64,000 bases of DNA from Fasciolopsis buskii (GCA_008360955.1 LUCM01005123.1:39083-103082), one strand, 5' to 3'. Positions 26,096 to 41,300 are shown, counted from the stretch's first letter. The notes: generated by a model not told the origin, from the letters alone. Program-made: numbers and translations.

Positions 26096-26398
26096 TTAAT
26101 TTTCCAAAAGGTGTTTGAGTACAGTTGGATAGACCAAGTCTGCCGCGTCCAAAGCCCAGACAAAATCAAGGTGATTGTAACTAGGCAACAGGTACCGCTT
26201 TATCACAGTCTGTTGTATGTGGGACACCAGCTTGTTCACGTCGGTAACGACTGCTAACCAGTCGTTCCCACCGTGATACAAAAACGTGGAGACATTGAAC
26301 GTCGACAAATCGTATTCCGGTGGCGTTTCTTGTCCGTATTTTTCCATGTTGATTGCTTCACCGTAATCGAATTGTTGGAAGCGATCGGAAGTCATAGC
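26096..26398 (-). CDS. acid lipase exon 5, C-terminal with catalytic Asp and His
   Basis: The exon encodes 100 residues and the stop codon. It starts with [13 protein letters not shown], which matches the 'QAxxSGxFQxFDWG' segment of gastric and lysosomal lipases. [20 protein letters not shown] block follows and leads to the catalytic Asp in GGNDW. The catalytic His lies in [14 protein letters not shown]. The usual 'ADPxDV' after the Asp is AVVTDV here, a mild difference. NVS is a possible N-glycosylation site. The acceptor is AAAG|GCT with a TTCCTAAC branch-point-like sequence about 30 bases upstream, and the exon begins in phase 0. Codons upstream of the acceptor stay open as far as 26476 but have no family similarity, so they are taken as intron. 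Confidence 0.9.
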   Translation of the reverse strand, partial: AMTSDRFQQFDYGEAINMEKYGQETPPEYDLSTFNVSTFLYHGGNDWLAVVTDVNKLVSHIQQTVIKRYLLPSYNHLDFVWALDAADLVYPTVLKHLLEN

Positions 26399-29300
26399 CT
26401 TTATTGGAAGGGGAGTAATAATGGTTAGGAAGAGTTTAAGAATTAGGTCAGTTTGAATCACACCACTATGGAACAAGGGGAAGCAGGTGTGAAGATAAGT
26501 CCAGATAAACAGTAAGCTACCAAATGCATTAGTAGTAACTGGAGCCCCTAAAATGGTTTAATAGCCTCGCAACTTCGATTGCAGAAAAAAGGAATAGATA
26601 GTCACCTCTTTAAAAAAATGAATACAAAGTAAACCAGTTTCAGGTGAACTAGCAAAAAAATACAAACGAAATGAGAAGAAAACAGTGTGCGATTTCATTA
26701 TTATTATTGTATATATATATATATATATACATATATATATACATATATATATATATACTTGGATGAGTGTCAGCCTAAGAGTCAGCTACTCGCAACGAAT
26801 GCCACTTGAAATGCCCTCAAATGGCCGCAAACTTTAAATGTCTCAACTGAGGAAGTCCTTGCACACTGCCGTTTCGTGGTTGAGAGGTGCGAGGATAAGA
26901 GCGAATCACCGACCCCCTTCAAGGAGCTGATTGACATTTGGTAATCAGTCTAGGGGAGGTGGTTAAGCCCTGGCTTCCAAACTAACCACGGGCGGTGTTG
27001 GAAGCATCTGGCTGTATGCTAACTGTGATGAAAGGTTGGTGCATTGAATACCCAAGATGTGTAGCCTCAGCCGTAGGCTGAGTGTACTGATCATTTATTC
27101 ATCCATTCCCAGTGGGTTATTTGATCCTCAGATCGTTCTGCTGTCTGGTGGATTTGACCATTTGGATGGGCTCCCTGAGTGATCCCTCTACTTACTAGTT
27201 TTGGGCAACCGGCTAGTATATAGCTCACAGATGAATCATGGTTTCCGGTGGACATCGTTTTTTTCCCTTTTTCTCGCTCACCGTTTTCGCTTCTCGCCAT
27301 GATTGCGATGGTACACGATCTGTAATCAGGTTTCTGCAAAATAATAATTATTATGTATATATGTATATATATATATATATATGAGACGTCAACTTGAACT
27401 CCGAACCATCCAAGGTAATTCGTTTCTCTTTGCAAAATGTATTCGTTTAGATGCGCAAAGGTGAAGTATAGCAAGCAGGGGCTACTAACCCTTCGTAATT
27501 CCGCAATATGTTCTACAAACAAGTGGAAACCTTGAAATGGCATCCATACGAAATGAAATATTACAAACAATGGGAAGTGAGGATTGGAAAAATGAAAAAA
27601 GCGTTGGCGTGGGCAATCAACTGGAGTAAGAGTCTAGACAATCAGACTTTTAGTGTGGCAACTATTGTCAGTTTTATGTGAATGATGCTAAGCTGGTTTA
27701 TCTCTAAGCTTCGAACAATTCAGGTGAGCTGGCTTGTTCGAATTAGACTGTGGCTAAGGAGGATTTCAAAATACATTGTTTTGGTTCTCCTAACAATGTT
27801 GGGCGACTCAAATGTCCGCCAAACAATTAATCATTCCTTAATTCGGGAATAAGGAATTTGCAGACAACATAGGACAAATTGCAACCCGGCACGAGTGTTT
27901 TTGCCGCTGCTACAGGAACAAACATGGCCACTCAGAATAAGAGCGATTATTTTCCGTTGAACGTTTGTCCGTTGACAGGAAAAACCCTTTTACATGAATT
28001 ACTGGTAATTCCAATGGAACCATATTCATTTTGCTGCCATCTTCTGCAATACGTATACAAACTACAAGCTTAAATTCACGGAACGTTTTTAAGTTTATTG
28101 GTCAATTCACCGGTTAACCTCATTCGAGTTAACTATCTTCCGAACAGCATTTTATAAATTAGCACTATTCATGCTCTGACAGCTCTGTTTACGTCTTCTA
28201 CATACGAAAATTTTTATCCTCCCAGTCAACGATGACCGACTCGAGTTCTTGATTTCAGCGTATAAAAAATTCTCAGGAAACAAATCAACCGAGATATAAT
28301 GTTGTTACTGATGTCGGATCTTTACCCGAACTCCCCAACTAATCATCCACTACCTTACAGCGCTCCGGCAGTATGAGGGCTGGCAAACATAAACAGTAAG
28401 TACTTGCAATTTTAGTGGGACCATAACAATCGCCCAAATATGGTCTGAATGGCATTCATGTACAGGAGCTCAGATAGCGGTCGGCAATGTGTGAGAACAC
28501 TATTGTGATCGTTTGAAATCTCTAAATTGGATTTCCTGGATGACAAAGCACATCGAGAATGACATTGAATGTGAATACAATTGCGCATTTTACCTTACCG
28601 TCACAATGGAAGCTTTGAAAGCGGATCATTTACCTTCTCATTTGCATTCGACTGTCACTTGGTGTCAAATGTGTGCAAAACCTACACTCACAGAATGGAT
28701 TTCAAGGCTACTTGGTCTATCCTCAATCCGGTCCAAATCGGTTGCGAAATGTAGTTTACTCGTAGAGCATTGGGGGAGCTCATATAACGACCAAGGGGGT
28801 ATAATAGCTTAACCATGGCAATAGAGTCGACAAGTCACTATAAATCGATCTGAGGAGAGAAAGCGAGTTTCAAAACAATCAAGGGAAACAACTAGCTTTT
28901 TATCAGTATCGTGTGTAGGTCGTTCGAGAGCGCTGTTAATGACCCAATGCTAGTTTCGTGTGATCGGGAAATTCAAACATTGCTGAAACAGCACACCAGA
29001 ATCTCGTTTGACTCCTTACGAGCGTGAATGGGTGGCAATTCCATTTAAGAACCACATAGTGATTCGTGGGAGGATTTTTGTCGGTCAGGCAAGGTAAACC
29101 TTAAATGGACTTGCTATCCATTCACGCTCCGAACGAGTCAAATGAGATTCTAGTGAGAAACTAAGAAAGGAACGCACTAGCATGGGGATGGTTGGACAGA
29201 ATAATACCGAGTGCGCATAACTGAAGAGCGGCAATAACCCCAAAACCGGTCGTGTGCTTCCGGGGAAAATTTGTTCATCCATCCGTATGCGAAATATACT

Positions 29301-32300
29301 ACTGAGAAGAATTGCCCAATTGGCCCTCATTTACATGTATGCCAACTAACAAAACATAAATGTGGCTTTTGCATGTCTATAACCATGTTATCCTCTTTCC
29401 TCAAAGAAGCAACATAGTAGTAACCGGCTAACAGCTGAAAGATAAACCCACCTGTTAATATAAGGGAAAACCTCACACAATTTTATTGACGATTCCATCA
29501 AGTGCATCAGCGTTTGACAGAAAAGACCAACTTCCAAGTGCTAAGTTGTACTCTGGTTTTCCCGTTAATGTGTTGTTTGTTACACTGCTCTTAACGAATT
29601 ACGAAAAATTATTTTGCTGTATGCGTCAGAGTAAGAACTCTAGAAAAAAGTCTAAAGCTAATTTATCAATGGAGCAAGTTTACATAATGAAGAACGCAAG
29701 CTCACCTGGCAATAGTGAACAATATTTCGAACCGAGGTTCCTGCCGGTGTATGTGCCAAGTAAACTGGCAACCGAGTCTGTTGAGTGATCATAAGAGGTG
29801 GTTTTAGAAAAATCGCAAACGGGGCAGTTTGTAATGAAAAATTTTGTTTGCTAAAATTTAACAAACTGGATTAAATGGTTTGGTTCGTTACTTTAAAGTT
29901 CAGTCTGGTAATGAATCAAACGAATATTCACTGGTAAAAATATGAATCGGGCCTGACCAGATCATGGGATTAGTGAACAGTTAGCAGTCACTACAACATA
30001 GATAAATTTAAAATATGCGCGTCTGAAACAGTCACGTAGGTGTTCGTTCTGAAATGTGGCTGGCTGGATTGGAAAACTTTCTTTGGGAAAGGCTGCCCAC
30101 GTTAATCGAAAAGTCAATCAATTAAACTTCATATCAATAACGCTATGTTAATGATTTTTGAAAAAAAAATGCATGCATAAAAGCATGATACATCGTTTCT
30201 TCGACACATACTGAACACCGTTCGGTCGAATTTCCATAGTCAAATCATATTTTGTTATCAATATAATGAGCCGTACACAATAAGCGTAGAACATCCAATT
30301 CCAACTCTCCAAGTATATATTTCAAATACTGAATCTTCTAACAATTATTTGGCAGATACGTACCGATAGGAAAGTGAACTTCTGCTACGAGGTTTTTCGT
30401 TCGACTATTGAATTAAATAATTTGAAAAACCAAAGCAGTCAAAACCCTTTGCATGGAAATTTGTCGCTTTGAACTCGGAAAACCAAACGATGAGTCGGAC
30501 GATTCCACTGCGCAGCAAACTACGTATCTAACAAAATAATTACCACGGCGACTATGGTTTAGGTCAAAGTATTTTTCCACTTTACAGCAGTTTACAAGTT
30601 TAGACAAATTCCAACAGAATACTAGGAACTGATGGTCTCAATGGAAACTTTGCTGATAAAATGTTGGCTTATTAACTGAGACCTAGAAGCGCGACAATCT
30701 CTAATGTCAGTCACGTTTTTGCCACTGGATCACGACTTTCAAAAACTTAACTGCGTAAGTCGATATTTGGATTGTAAAAACACTACACCATCAGGTAAAG
30801 GCATTTTACTGATGAATATGGAACGGAAGAAGAACAATGCGTACGGCCAATCTCACATTAAGGCTATCGATGGTCGCCAATCGTCAAATGGTGAATATCA
30901 TGGCGATTCAACTCGAAAGTTGTGGGTTCGAATCAAGTTTCACACCTGTTAGCCCTCAACTGATCGCGAGCTCATTTCTGACAATGAGAAACATTCTGAT
31001 ATCACTGTTAGGGGTTGGCTGCAAGCCATCATCCTGCTTCTGACTGTGCAATTGTTGATGCTGGCTGACGCGCCTACTGTGCTTCGGCTGATGAGTTTTC
31101 GTTCCACTTTTGACACTCCGGATCAAGACGCTTGCAACTCCCCCTTTCGGTGCAACCCTGAACTTGGGCATCTTACATCAGTATCAGAGAAATTAAGAAC
31201 ATAAAAGGAAAAAGAATCAGAAATCTAGTAAATTAACTCGTGTGGGTGTCCACAACGGCATAGAAATTGCGGGTTTCACGGAATTTTGGTGCCAGTCCAC
31301 TTCCGAAGTGACTATCCAAGATTGTTACAGAGTGGAATGGAAAGCATATTATGCGGTCAAACATATTTATTGAAAAAGAGAGGCAAAAGAAATTGCTATG
31401 ATTTCATCCTACCAGACCTGCACTACTCTTTGATAATGAGCGGCAAATTATCAATGTGTTTATGTGTATGGAATATTTGCATTCCAGATGGATCTCATGA
31501 CGACACAATTAGTAAACACAATCCTCTTTGCTTAACACAGCTACTGAACTGGCCCATTTAGTTCATCAGTATCAAAGGATGCACGAAGCTCGTCTGTTCC
31601 CTTTACAGTACTGGTGGGCCGGAAACGTGCGCTTATTCTACTCCAGCCAGGAAATTCTAAATTACAGGTATATGCTAATAAACGATGCTTGAAGTCTATA
31701 AATCGATACCCAAATAGTACTAAGCGATGTTCAGAGGCGATCAAGCAACAGCACTATCCGTCACATTCCGCAGATCATGTAAAATCCAAGGAAAAAATAA
31801 ATTAGACTTGTAATCCGTAAAGTCGCAAAAACGACTAGCCAGGTAAGTCACAGCCTGGACAGACGAACAGTTTTTATCAACGCATCATGTACAGTAACAG
31901 TTCTTGACACGTGAGGCCGGTGATACCTGCCTGACTCGCGTGTCAGTTTAGCTCGATAAGACACAGATGCCTCAAGGTCACTGATCAGATGCGACTGATT
32001 AAACCGATGATGATCTCCTTTAGTAAGTGTGTTCACATGATAGTGCCCGCATGTTTGCGCTTGAATGCAATTTTAACACCTGTGCATGCGCATCCAGATA
32101 GTGTTCCAGTCAGACATCAAGCTGACGTTTGACTAGATTAATTTACCCCCGCCGCCGAAGCTGTGCATCCTTGTTTCTATTTCGAGTACGTGCACATCTT
32201 GTGACACGATCCCATATACCAGAACTTCAGGAATACCAGCAACTCGAGCTACGACCAGAATCGCTGGGAGTGATAATAGCATACACATAAATCAATCTCC

Positions 32301-35300
32301 GCATTCGTTAACCTCAGGAAATGCCAAATCTTTTAGTTTGACTCGCGTAAAGAGGCATGGCTTGATATGCTAAGGCAATACGATGAAGCGTACCAGACTT
32401 TCAAACCGAAAATGTTTACTCTCGATTTTTATGGGTTCGTGTCAACCCAACACAATAGTGGATTTGCTTATCAGTTTTGAACAATGTCCGAACCCAATTT
32501 GTCAGGTATTTGGGTTTACCAAATTATTGGTTCACAGAATGGTAGTCGAATAGATAAGATCTAATTCATACAAATAATCCGAAGTAAAATTGCATTACCT
32601 CATTATTCCGTTGTGACGTGCCAGCGGAAGCAACCTCCAACTTTTGTTGTCATCCCACGGTGATTGTTATTTAGGAGAACCTAGATGTAGGTGACGCATC
32701 TCGCGCATATATATATATATGTATATATATGTATATATATATAATTAGTAGCATCGGAAGTGTGCATGGAAGCTATTTGTTAAGGAGTCCACAGAAGAAA
32801 CAACTGTGGTCCGTTAATAGTTCTGCCAGATGGACCGAACCAACCTTAGGAATAAGGACAGAACGCCAGCACAGTAGATATTAGTTGTAAGCATTAGGTA
32901 CCGCCAATTTTGATGCACCCAGAAATCTCTGTTAACATTCTTAGGATTCCATCACTTGCGAGGTACAAAGAAGCATCAGCATATATCATGCAAGTTTCCT
33001 TCATTGTGTTGTTTAGACCGTAATCAGTTACACATAGGTGACCTTGGCTTTCTAGGTAGACGCACTTGAAGATGGAAAATAAAGTGATAATGAGCACGTC
33101 CGTCCAACAGAAACACTTAGCGAGTATTCTAACCACGATTAGGCCTGCACTTAAAGGCTAATTATAATTATTTGTTAACCCGGGGTCCAGTAACCATGGT
33201 TGATCACGAACAGAAATGCTTCCGTCTAGGACCTTGATCTACAACAAAGGTTATATCACGTCAAGGTCACCTAGGTTCGCCGGACCAATCGCTTGCGCTG
33301 TTATTGAAACAGTGAAGTAGTGGGCAAGGAACAGCAAAATCTTTTGGTACCATAATATAAAAGAAACCGAACTGACAAAAAAGCAAGGATCAATTGAAAA
33401 TTGCGCCTAAGCTTTTTCAGCATTTTAAGTTAAACAAGGCCACCATTCGCGTTGTATAAAAAGGACAAATTATGCTGAGGAGATGTCTTTCCTGCAGAAA
33501 GTTAATCGCGTCCGAACGTGACCACAAAGCAACTTATATTCCTGTTGACATTCTACGACGTTAGTTCTGCTCCTAATCTTGACACAGATCGTCACCGATA
33601 TCTCAAGCATCATTGGCCAGATATAGTTAGATAATAAGTAAGCACCTCAAGTGTTACTGGATATGGAGTGTGGTTTAATCGCGCAATGAAGCAAGGAAAG
33701 TAACTATTCTGACCAATAGTAGAAAATGCTAGGCGCTCTAATTTAGGGATCCGATGATTTTGCTGATGAAAGTATGGCATGTGGTGACCTGAAAAACGCT
33801 TACGTAATGAGGATTTATAAAAGAAAATTGTACGAGAAAGTTGTCCAGATTTCTTATTATTTTTGTATTTGTTTACCCTTAAAAGAATAAAATGAGAAAC
33901 GTCTTAAGAACGGATCAAAAGAGAGTACAATACGATAAGGAGACATTTGTCGTTGTGGTGACGAAGATATTCTCTTCATTCTAAGAACGCAGTCAATATA
34001 AAGAAACGATAGACTCCAAAAGATGTTTCGCGTTCTAATGTCGAAATCTAGTAAATGTTTAACCCTGAGCAAAGTGATATTTTTTCAATCTGACGTAAAT
34101 CGAGTCCAAAATATGGTTTACATAAAATCATACCTTGGCCTCAATTTTGACGCTATCCAAGATGTCCCGAAATGATAACCAAATGGAATACCTAACCAGA
34201 GGATACTGACGCAGAAATTCTAAAATTTTTAAATCGCAGAGTGAAAACAATTTCATACTGGAGGTGCTGGATGTCATATCAAAATGATCACAAACATACC
34301 GATGGATAGTGGCGGATCCATCGAATGCCATTGTTTATTGATGCTGGATCTCTAGCAATATTTTTGTTCTTCCTACATTTACGAGCTTTCACTAGGGGTG
34401 TGGTTCTCAAATTGTCGGTTGAAGATGGTTTCATCAATAAAGTGAGGCTGATTCACTTAAATCCGGTTGACTGTCACAAAGAGCAAAACAAGGCAACCTT
34501 CCGTGATCAATTGTGATGAGCAGCATCTACTTTATAACTAGTCCATGAGCTTGGCACACAATAATAATCCCTGAAACAATACTTTCAAACACCATGGAAA
34601 TGTGCCACGCGGATTGTCGGCTGTGGACCCTTTCGAGCAACGCTACAGCACAAAGTGGATTGTACAGAAGCTCAGTGCAGTCAATATCGCGTACTGCCGT
34701 CCTTACTGAAAATTTTACCGCAATCCAAAACCACCATCTGCGAAATGAATTGGCTGCTTTATTGGGAATGCATGGTACAATCGAACTGTTACACGAGCTA
34801 TTCATCATTCATTCTGGCAGTCACAGTTTGTTTTTCAGTTTATGCTAAATGCATGAATCAGCACACACGATAATTTGATCACTCCTACTTATACGGGGGT
34901 AACCTGCACACTAGAAAAATTTGATCTAGTTGTAGGCGGATTAAATCACTGTTCGTGAGTCAATACGTTAATTATAACGTATTCAAAGGTATACCTATTG
35001 GGTAAGCTTTTTTGAATAATTCTATCCCCAGTCATGAAGCCATTCACATTGACACGCGATTCGCCTTGCGTCCAAAGCCAGCACAAGGAGTAAACATTCA
35101 ACTGCCAACCAAATTTGGATTGAAAATAATCCAGCTTCACACAGCTAGGAGGTGACACAGGATGAGTTCTCACCTTAAAAATCACATTAAGGTGACTGCG
35201 TTCAGACCAAATAGTAATCTGCGATTCATGAACGAACCAATTGGACGCTCTGAGGACGAGAACTTGACCAAAGAATTTAATGTCACCACCTTACTATGCG

Positions 35301-38300
35301 CCATAATTGTTACACTCCATACAATCAGACGGAATTAGTTAACGATCCCGGACATGAACAGTTGCACACAAACATTAAATCTATTACCGTGATAACGATA
35401 AATTTAGCGGAGCCAAAGAAGTGTCAGGTTTACTTCAAAAAGCCGCGCAGTAAAGTCACCGGCTTCCGTTACCATTCCTTGACAAAACAACTGGCGACTG
35501 AAATGTTCAGAGTGCGAAACGCGTGCGCAACACCAATTATAAGCAAAATAGTCTGCTTCCATTTTATAGTAGGTTAGGCTACTTCTGGCTCAGTGCTCAG
35601 TTTTCAAAATAGAACCGGAAACCTTCGATTTTCCATCCAGAAAAGCTGCAGAGCAAATGACTGATGCTTACCTTGTTCTTTACGGCCACATACAAGTAGG
35701 TCATACATTCACCGAAATTGAACTTTTTTCCTAGCTACCTATCATGTAATTCCAGCAACGTCCCATTGCATGTGAATTACGGCACATCAAGTTGCACCAA
35801 AAATATAGATTGTGGCAGCTGCTGCATACGTCCCAGATTAATATTAAAGTGAAAATATCGTTATGGGTAAACGCGATTGCAATTTGGTTAAGAGGCTCTC
35901 GATCACTTCGAATGATTTCGTTTTAATTTTGCTTTTGTTTCTCGTGACACGTCGGCTTGTATCCATTAAACAGCTACGGGTTATTCTCTTTGGCCTCGGT
36001 ACTACTTTTGGGAATTAGGCATACACTTATTCACGAGCGTTATCTCAATACCTTTTCGTGCCGCAGCTGATACAGCTTCGTATCATATTATTTTTCTCAT
36101 TTTATTTAAATTCGCTTAACTTGGCACGGAACAGAAGTAACTCAAAGGGTTAAAAGAGCGCCCTAGAAAGATTAAAGATCGTTAATCTTAGCCAGATAAC
36201 TTGAAATGCTCAAACCCGGCTTCCGATCATGAGTGATGCGTATAGTGCTCAATAACGCAAGTGAGCAGATCCGGGTAAGGGTTCGGAATAACATACACCT
36301 GCAGTCGTCGCATTTTGCAGCTACTAAATCGTTTCCACCCTGTTTCTCAGATGGGATTCATTAGTTTTCCCGAAATGAGACATCAACAATCTCTAAATAC
36401 ACGCCGGAAACATTTTAAGCTTTATTTTTGTAGTTAGCAGTGAATAACCCGTCGAGAAGAAGAGAGTAATGGTAAACATGGCCCCACCATTATCATAATG
36501 CCAATAGTGGTGTTATAAATATTGAAATCGACCTCAATGAACACTGTTTTAAGCATACCTCAGTTGGAAGTATGTTCTTAGAAAGCATGTTGGACAAGAA
36601 ATAGTGAAAGAAAAAAAGGATAATGGCGGCGACACCTGATTTAAATAATTCACCATACTTCTGATCCACCTATTTAAAGGTAGTATAGGACCTTTTTATT
36701 TTCCCTTAAACTATCCTCAAAGTATAAGATGATAAACCCAAATAGTCAAAAAAGGGATGTGAGGGAGAACATGCACGTAAGATCTAGGTTATTAGCCCTG
36801 TTTTTAGGGGACAGGAGACCAGAAACGTCTAAGAGAAAAAGTTGGAATGTTTCACCAAGAAAAAACGAATGGAAGAAGTACAATATTGCAGTAGCAGAAG
36901 CCCGATAAGGATGACTGACCGCTTGTATACATAATGAGAAGCCAAGAGTTGCATGAATAGAGGCTGGTGAATAGACCTCGGTGGTGGAAGATCAACTTAG
37001 TGAGAGCAGAACCCGAAGACGGAGTGACTACAAATTTTACATTAAGGAAGAGCTGTATAACGGCAGGATGACTTGGTGATTCCAACCCAAAAGAGGAATA
37101 ACAATAGAAGAATCCGTTCCTAAACGCGACCACAAACTTCTGATAAATCTGAAGAATTAGTCTGCCCATATTTCTGGAACATGGACATCTTCGCATCACT
37201 GACTCGAAATAACAATTTAATCGAAATAAAAGTGCACCAACAAATGGACTGGCTTCACAGAAAACTTCAATGTAATTAAACTTTCAATTTCTATCACGCC
37301 AAATATCAGCGGCTACAGACAAGAAAACGGAATCTTTTATATTCCACCGAAGTGAGAAATCTACAAACCTAGTCCTTATTTCATATTTCAACTCCGTTCA
37401 ACCATCCCATTGGCCTAGTTCTGATAACCGAGTGACTAGAAGTGATCGGCGCCGCAAACTACAACATGAAAATGTGCGAAGTTAAATACGTGAAAAAACT
37501 AATAACGTACGCCAAAGCAGATCCCATCACATACTGTGAAGGTCAGTCCTTGTTACCTCTAACCTACCACGAACTTACCCCCGTTTTGGTTACTGCTCCA
37601 CAGGATATTCTTCTCAAAATCCAAACTACTTGAAGTACAAAAAAGCTGATGAACGAAGAATGGATTTAAATTTAATTTCCAGACTGACCAAGACACCGAA
37701 AAATTTCGACTAATATTTTTAACAATCCAGTGAATGATCTTATGGATATCGGCCCAGGATTCTGACCTATTTTACTAGGCCGAGCACATTCGTTATCACA
37801 TTTCGGTGCAATAGTAGACCAGTCGCATTTTGGTTTGAACAAATCTCAATGAAGGGCAAGTATTGTTGCACCCATGGTAAAAGGCATCACCGAGAAAGAG
37901 GGCCTAAACGGAATCACTGTGAAAAGTGTGCCACATGGGCTGTCTCCCTCAGATTCCCCTTCCACATCACCGATTGTCATTCATAATTTATGGCTCTCCT
38001 TCGGGTATTATAACATTCCATTACCAAAAAGAAATGGTAAACCGCCTCAGGAGTTTCACTACGAAACTTTCCCGGAGGAGCTGATCTCCAAGGTAGATGG
38101 TCAAAGGCGTTTTTGAACTGTTGAGAATCAATGTCCGATATTTCGTTTTATATGTCCCACAGAAAGGTAAAAAAACAGGACCTCGCCTAATTGTGGATCA
38201 CAATCATCAAGTTATATTCCCGATAACGTCCAACAGCACTGTTTATCCGTGGTCTACTCACTTCTAACCATTACTTTGATGCTCATTCTCCTATTCGCGG

Positions 38301-41300
38301 CCTGAGAATGCGCCAAACAGCGAATAGCACTGTCTCATGCACCAGTTCTACTCCATTAAGGCGAAAAGCAGCCTTAAAACAACATCCTCAGATTTTTTCA
38401 ATCCTGGCTAAAGGAAGCGCGTCCGATTCATCGAGTGGACATCGAGTGGACAAATTACAAAGTTCATGAAGGTTTAAAAATTTCAATTATGAAATAAAAT
38501 TTGGCAAGGTTACACGAAGATGACTGTCCCGAAGACTTAGAACCATGCAACACTTACCATATTTGTATTTCCTTCATCAAACCCAGCAAACAGAAAAATC
38601 ACGTTTTTACACACCCACGGCACACGACTGTATCGACAAAGCCACTGGCTTAGAAATCGAACCAGTTGAGAGGATGGGAAGAATTCACCATGTCCAAACA
38701 GATCCCACACGTTTTCCAATGTGCGCGCATAATGAGCAATAACTCGCACCGGGCTTGTCACGTGACCGAGAAATGCAGCGGGAGCCAGAGCAATAAACAC
38801 ACCGACGCGTGATTGCAGCTCAGGATTTCGACTAAACTGAGCCAATGCAATCTGGCAACCCTGAGAATTCACGGATAATTGATATATTTTGAACTACGTC
38901 TTCTAGTCCGTTTCTAATTACGAAAATGAAATGTCTACGCTGGAGTGAAAAAGATTTTTGTAAGAATAATGAGCTGACACTTGCTAACGCATTTAATCCC
39001 TCTGATGTTAGTTTTTATTTTCGTCAAATCATTGCGTAAGGAAGATGTCTGTTTACCAAGAGACAAGGAATCTCGCGGTGTCGTAGTTTACTTTTGGGAA
39101 TTTCCTATTCAACGATTGATTCGCCTTGCAACAGCACCTAGGTTCAGGTGACTAGGTCCAATTTTGAAAACCCACTTCTGAAATAATCATAGGTAGATAA
39201 AAGACAAAAATTAAGAAATATGAACCTCAAATTAACCATCGCAAATCTTGCACCCACGTGCTCCGGCCTGGAGTGCTACCTCACAGAATTATACGCTCAA
39301 AGGCGGAAAAAATAACGAGAAATGATGAAAAATTGATTGTAAAATAATAGGTTAAACAACAATCTAGGAGAAAAATTCTCATCCGATTTCGTGGATTTCG
39401 TGGGCTCCAATCAGGTGGTATAACCACATCTACATCGCCTAAAGCTTTTATATATCTTATGTCGTCGTCTAGCCATCCCCACCTATTCCCTAAAAATTAC
39501 CTGCCTCGCAGAAAAACAACGAAGCAGTCCTTCTGTGAGCATGCGCAAATTAATCCCAAACCACTCTAACCTATAAACATATAGTGCCTGTTCTAAAAGT
39601 TTAAACAATGTGACTCAGTATTTTACGCCTAACCTTTGAGTTACAACTTTCTCCCACCATTTTATCATCATTGTTAAGCTATGAACAGCAGGACAAGCCC
39701 CACTGACTGCTGCCTTTTCCCCAAAGTTACACGTTCCTACAAAAAGAGTGGATATGCGAGGGGAACAAGAAGCGAACCTACATAGGCGGGAAAAGAAAAA
39801 AATGCCGTAGTAGTCAACACAAGAAACACAGCCAAACTGTACAAAAGCGTTTCTTAAGTCATTTTGATTCGATAGAAAACGAAAACACGGTTGTTACTGT
39901 TCTCGGTTTACTGTCATATTCTTCAGTGTCCCCAGCCAGCTACCTTATGGGTCTTTCAGACCCCAACCACGAAGACGTGAGACACATTTTTCCCGAGTTC
40001 GTTGTACATTCTCTCATTTCCCGTTCCCACGTTATATGCAGACTCCTATATATCTTCTTCACTGCATGCAGGAAGGAAAAATATGGCACGGTGTGATGGA
40101 CAAGTGTTCACCATACGTAACCCGTGACACAACCAACGAAGACTATTAAGCACTATACGCTGAAATAGTCTTCCTAGTCTCCATATTACTCACCCGGCCG
40201 CTCCACCCGGAACCCGGCGTGAGTGCGTCAAAATCGATGATCGAAAACATCCCAGCACTGAACAATTCCGATAACCACGTTCCATATCTCATAGCCATAA
40301 AGAAAGTTGAGCGCAGTGCGGCACAATAGACATAACCGTAGAATTTCAGTGAAATATCAGGCTGACGCCACAAGTACCAAAGTTCATCAAGTCCTGCAAC
40401 AGCCCTGAATAAACGAGTGCTCAAGTTTACTGATTTGCTAACACCTTAGTCAGGAAGCTGACAAAATAATCTTTAGATTCTCTGAATAGAACATCAAGCT
40501 AGGCATCAATGTTGACTAGCAAGACCTCACCATTTGAAGGTGCAAAAGACATGCCCAACCGAGCTACAGACCTCGTGAGTCTGTCTAAGGCACGTTGTTC
40601 ATGGTCCAGATTCGAACAGGCACACAAATTCGTCCGTGTAATCCAGGTCCCACAGCTTCTCTCTACTTTCCAGTTCCATTATTACACCCTAGAGACCTCC
40701 TGAAGCATCTTTCATTAACTCGTCCATGACGAAGTTAAGCAGGAATGGAGGGATACGAAACCCTTGTCGAACACCGCTAGTTGTTTCAAATTAACTTGAA
40801 AGTTTGCCATATATCCTCAAGCGACTACGGGTATATGAAAAAAGCGCTTCGAACAGGCTCACGAAATTCGCTTGCACATCCGTCCGGTGGAGAGCACTGA
40901 ATAATGGTGTCAGATCCACTGAGTCAAACGCGCCTCTCAAGTCAAGAAAAAGCACGACTGTAGGACGGCAGCTAACCTGACCTTTGAAGTGCTCAACCAA
41001 ACGGTCGAGCCTCTGCTTTCTACCATGGGTACGCCCCCCATTTCTATTGCACACGAGTTCACTGACTGAAGCTCGCCGCCCACCAGTGTCTTTAATAAGC
41101 CTAAAAAGTCTTCGACAGCTGCTAATTCCATTTCTTAGGATACCTTAACCCATCAGTTCTTACGGTCTTCCTTAAGGTTTATCGTCGACTGGTCCTGTCG
41201 ATGTCGTGCCTTAGGGGCTTTCTTAAGTTAGGATTTTAGTGCTCCCGCTCCGTGATTATTGGAAAATCTGGTGTCGTTGATGGGCATCGGATCCAGAACC

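Noticed and set aside
27091..27570. 159-codon minus-strand ORF, the second longest in the window
   Set aside because: It crosses an AT microsatellite as a Tyr-Ile repeat and lies in a repeat-like unit; no domain is seen.
31080..31120. CTGATGAG core suggesting a hammerhead ribozyme
   Set aside because: No stem II followed by GAAA and no closing stems; the match is only the eight-base core.
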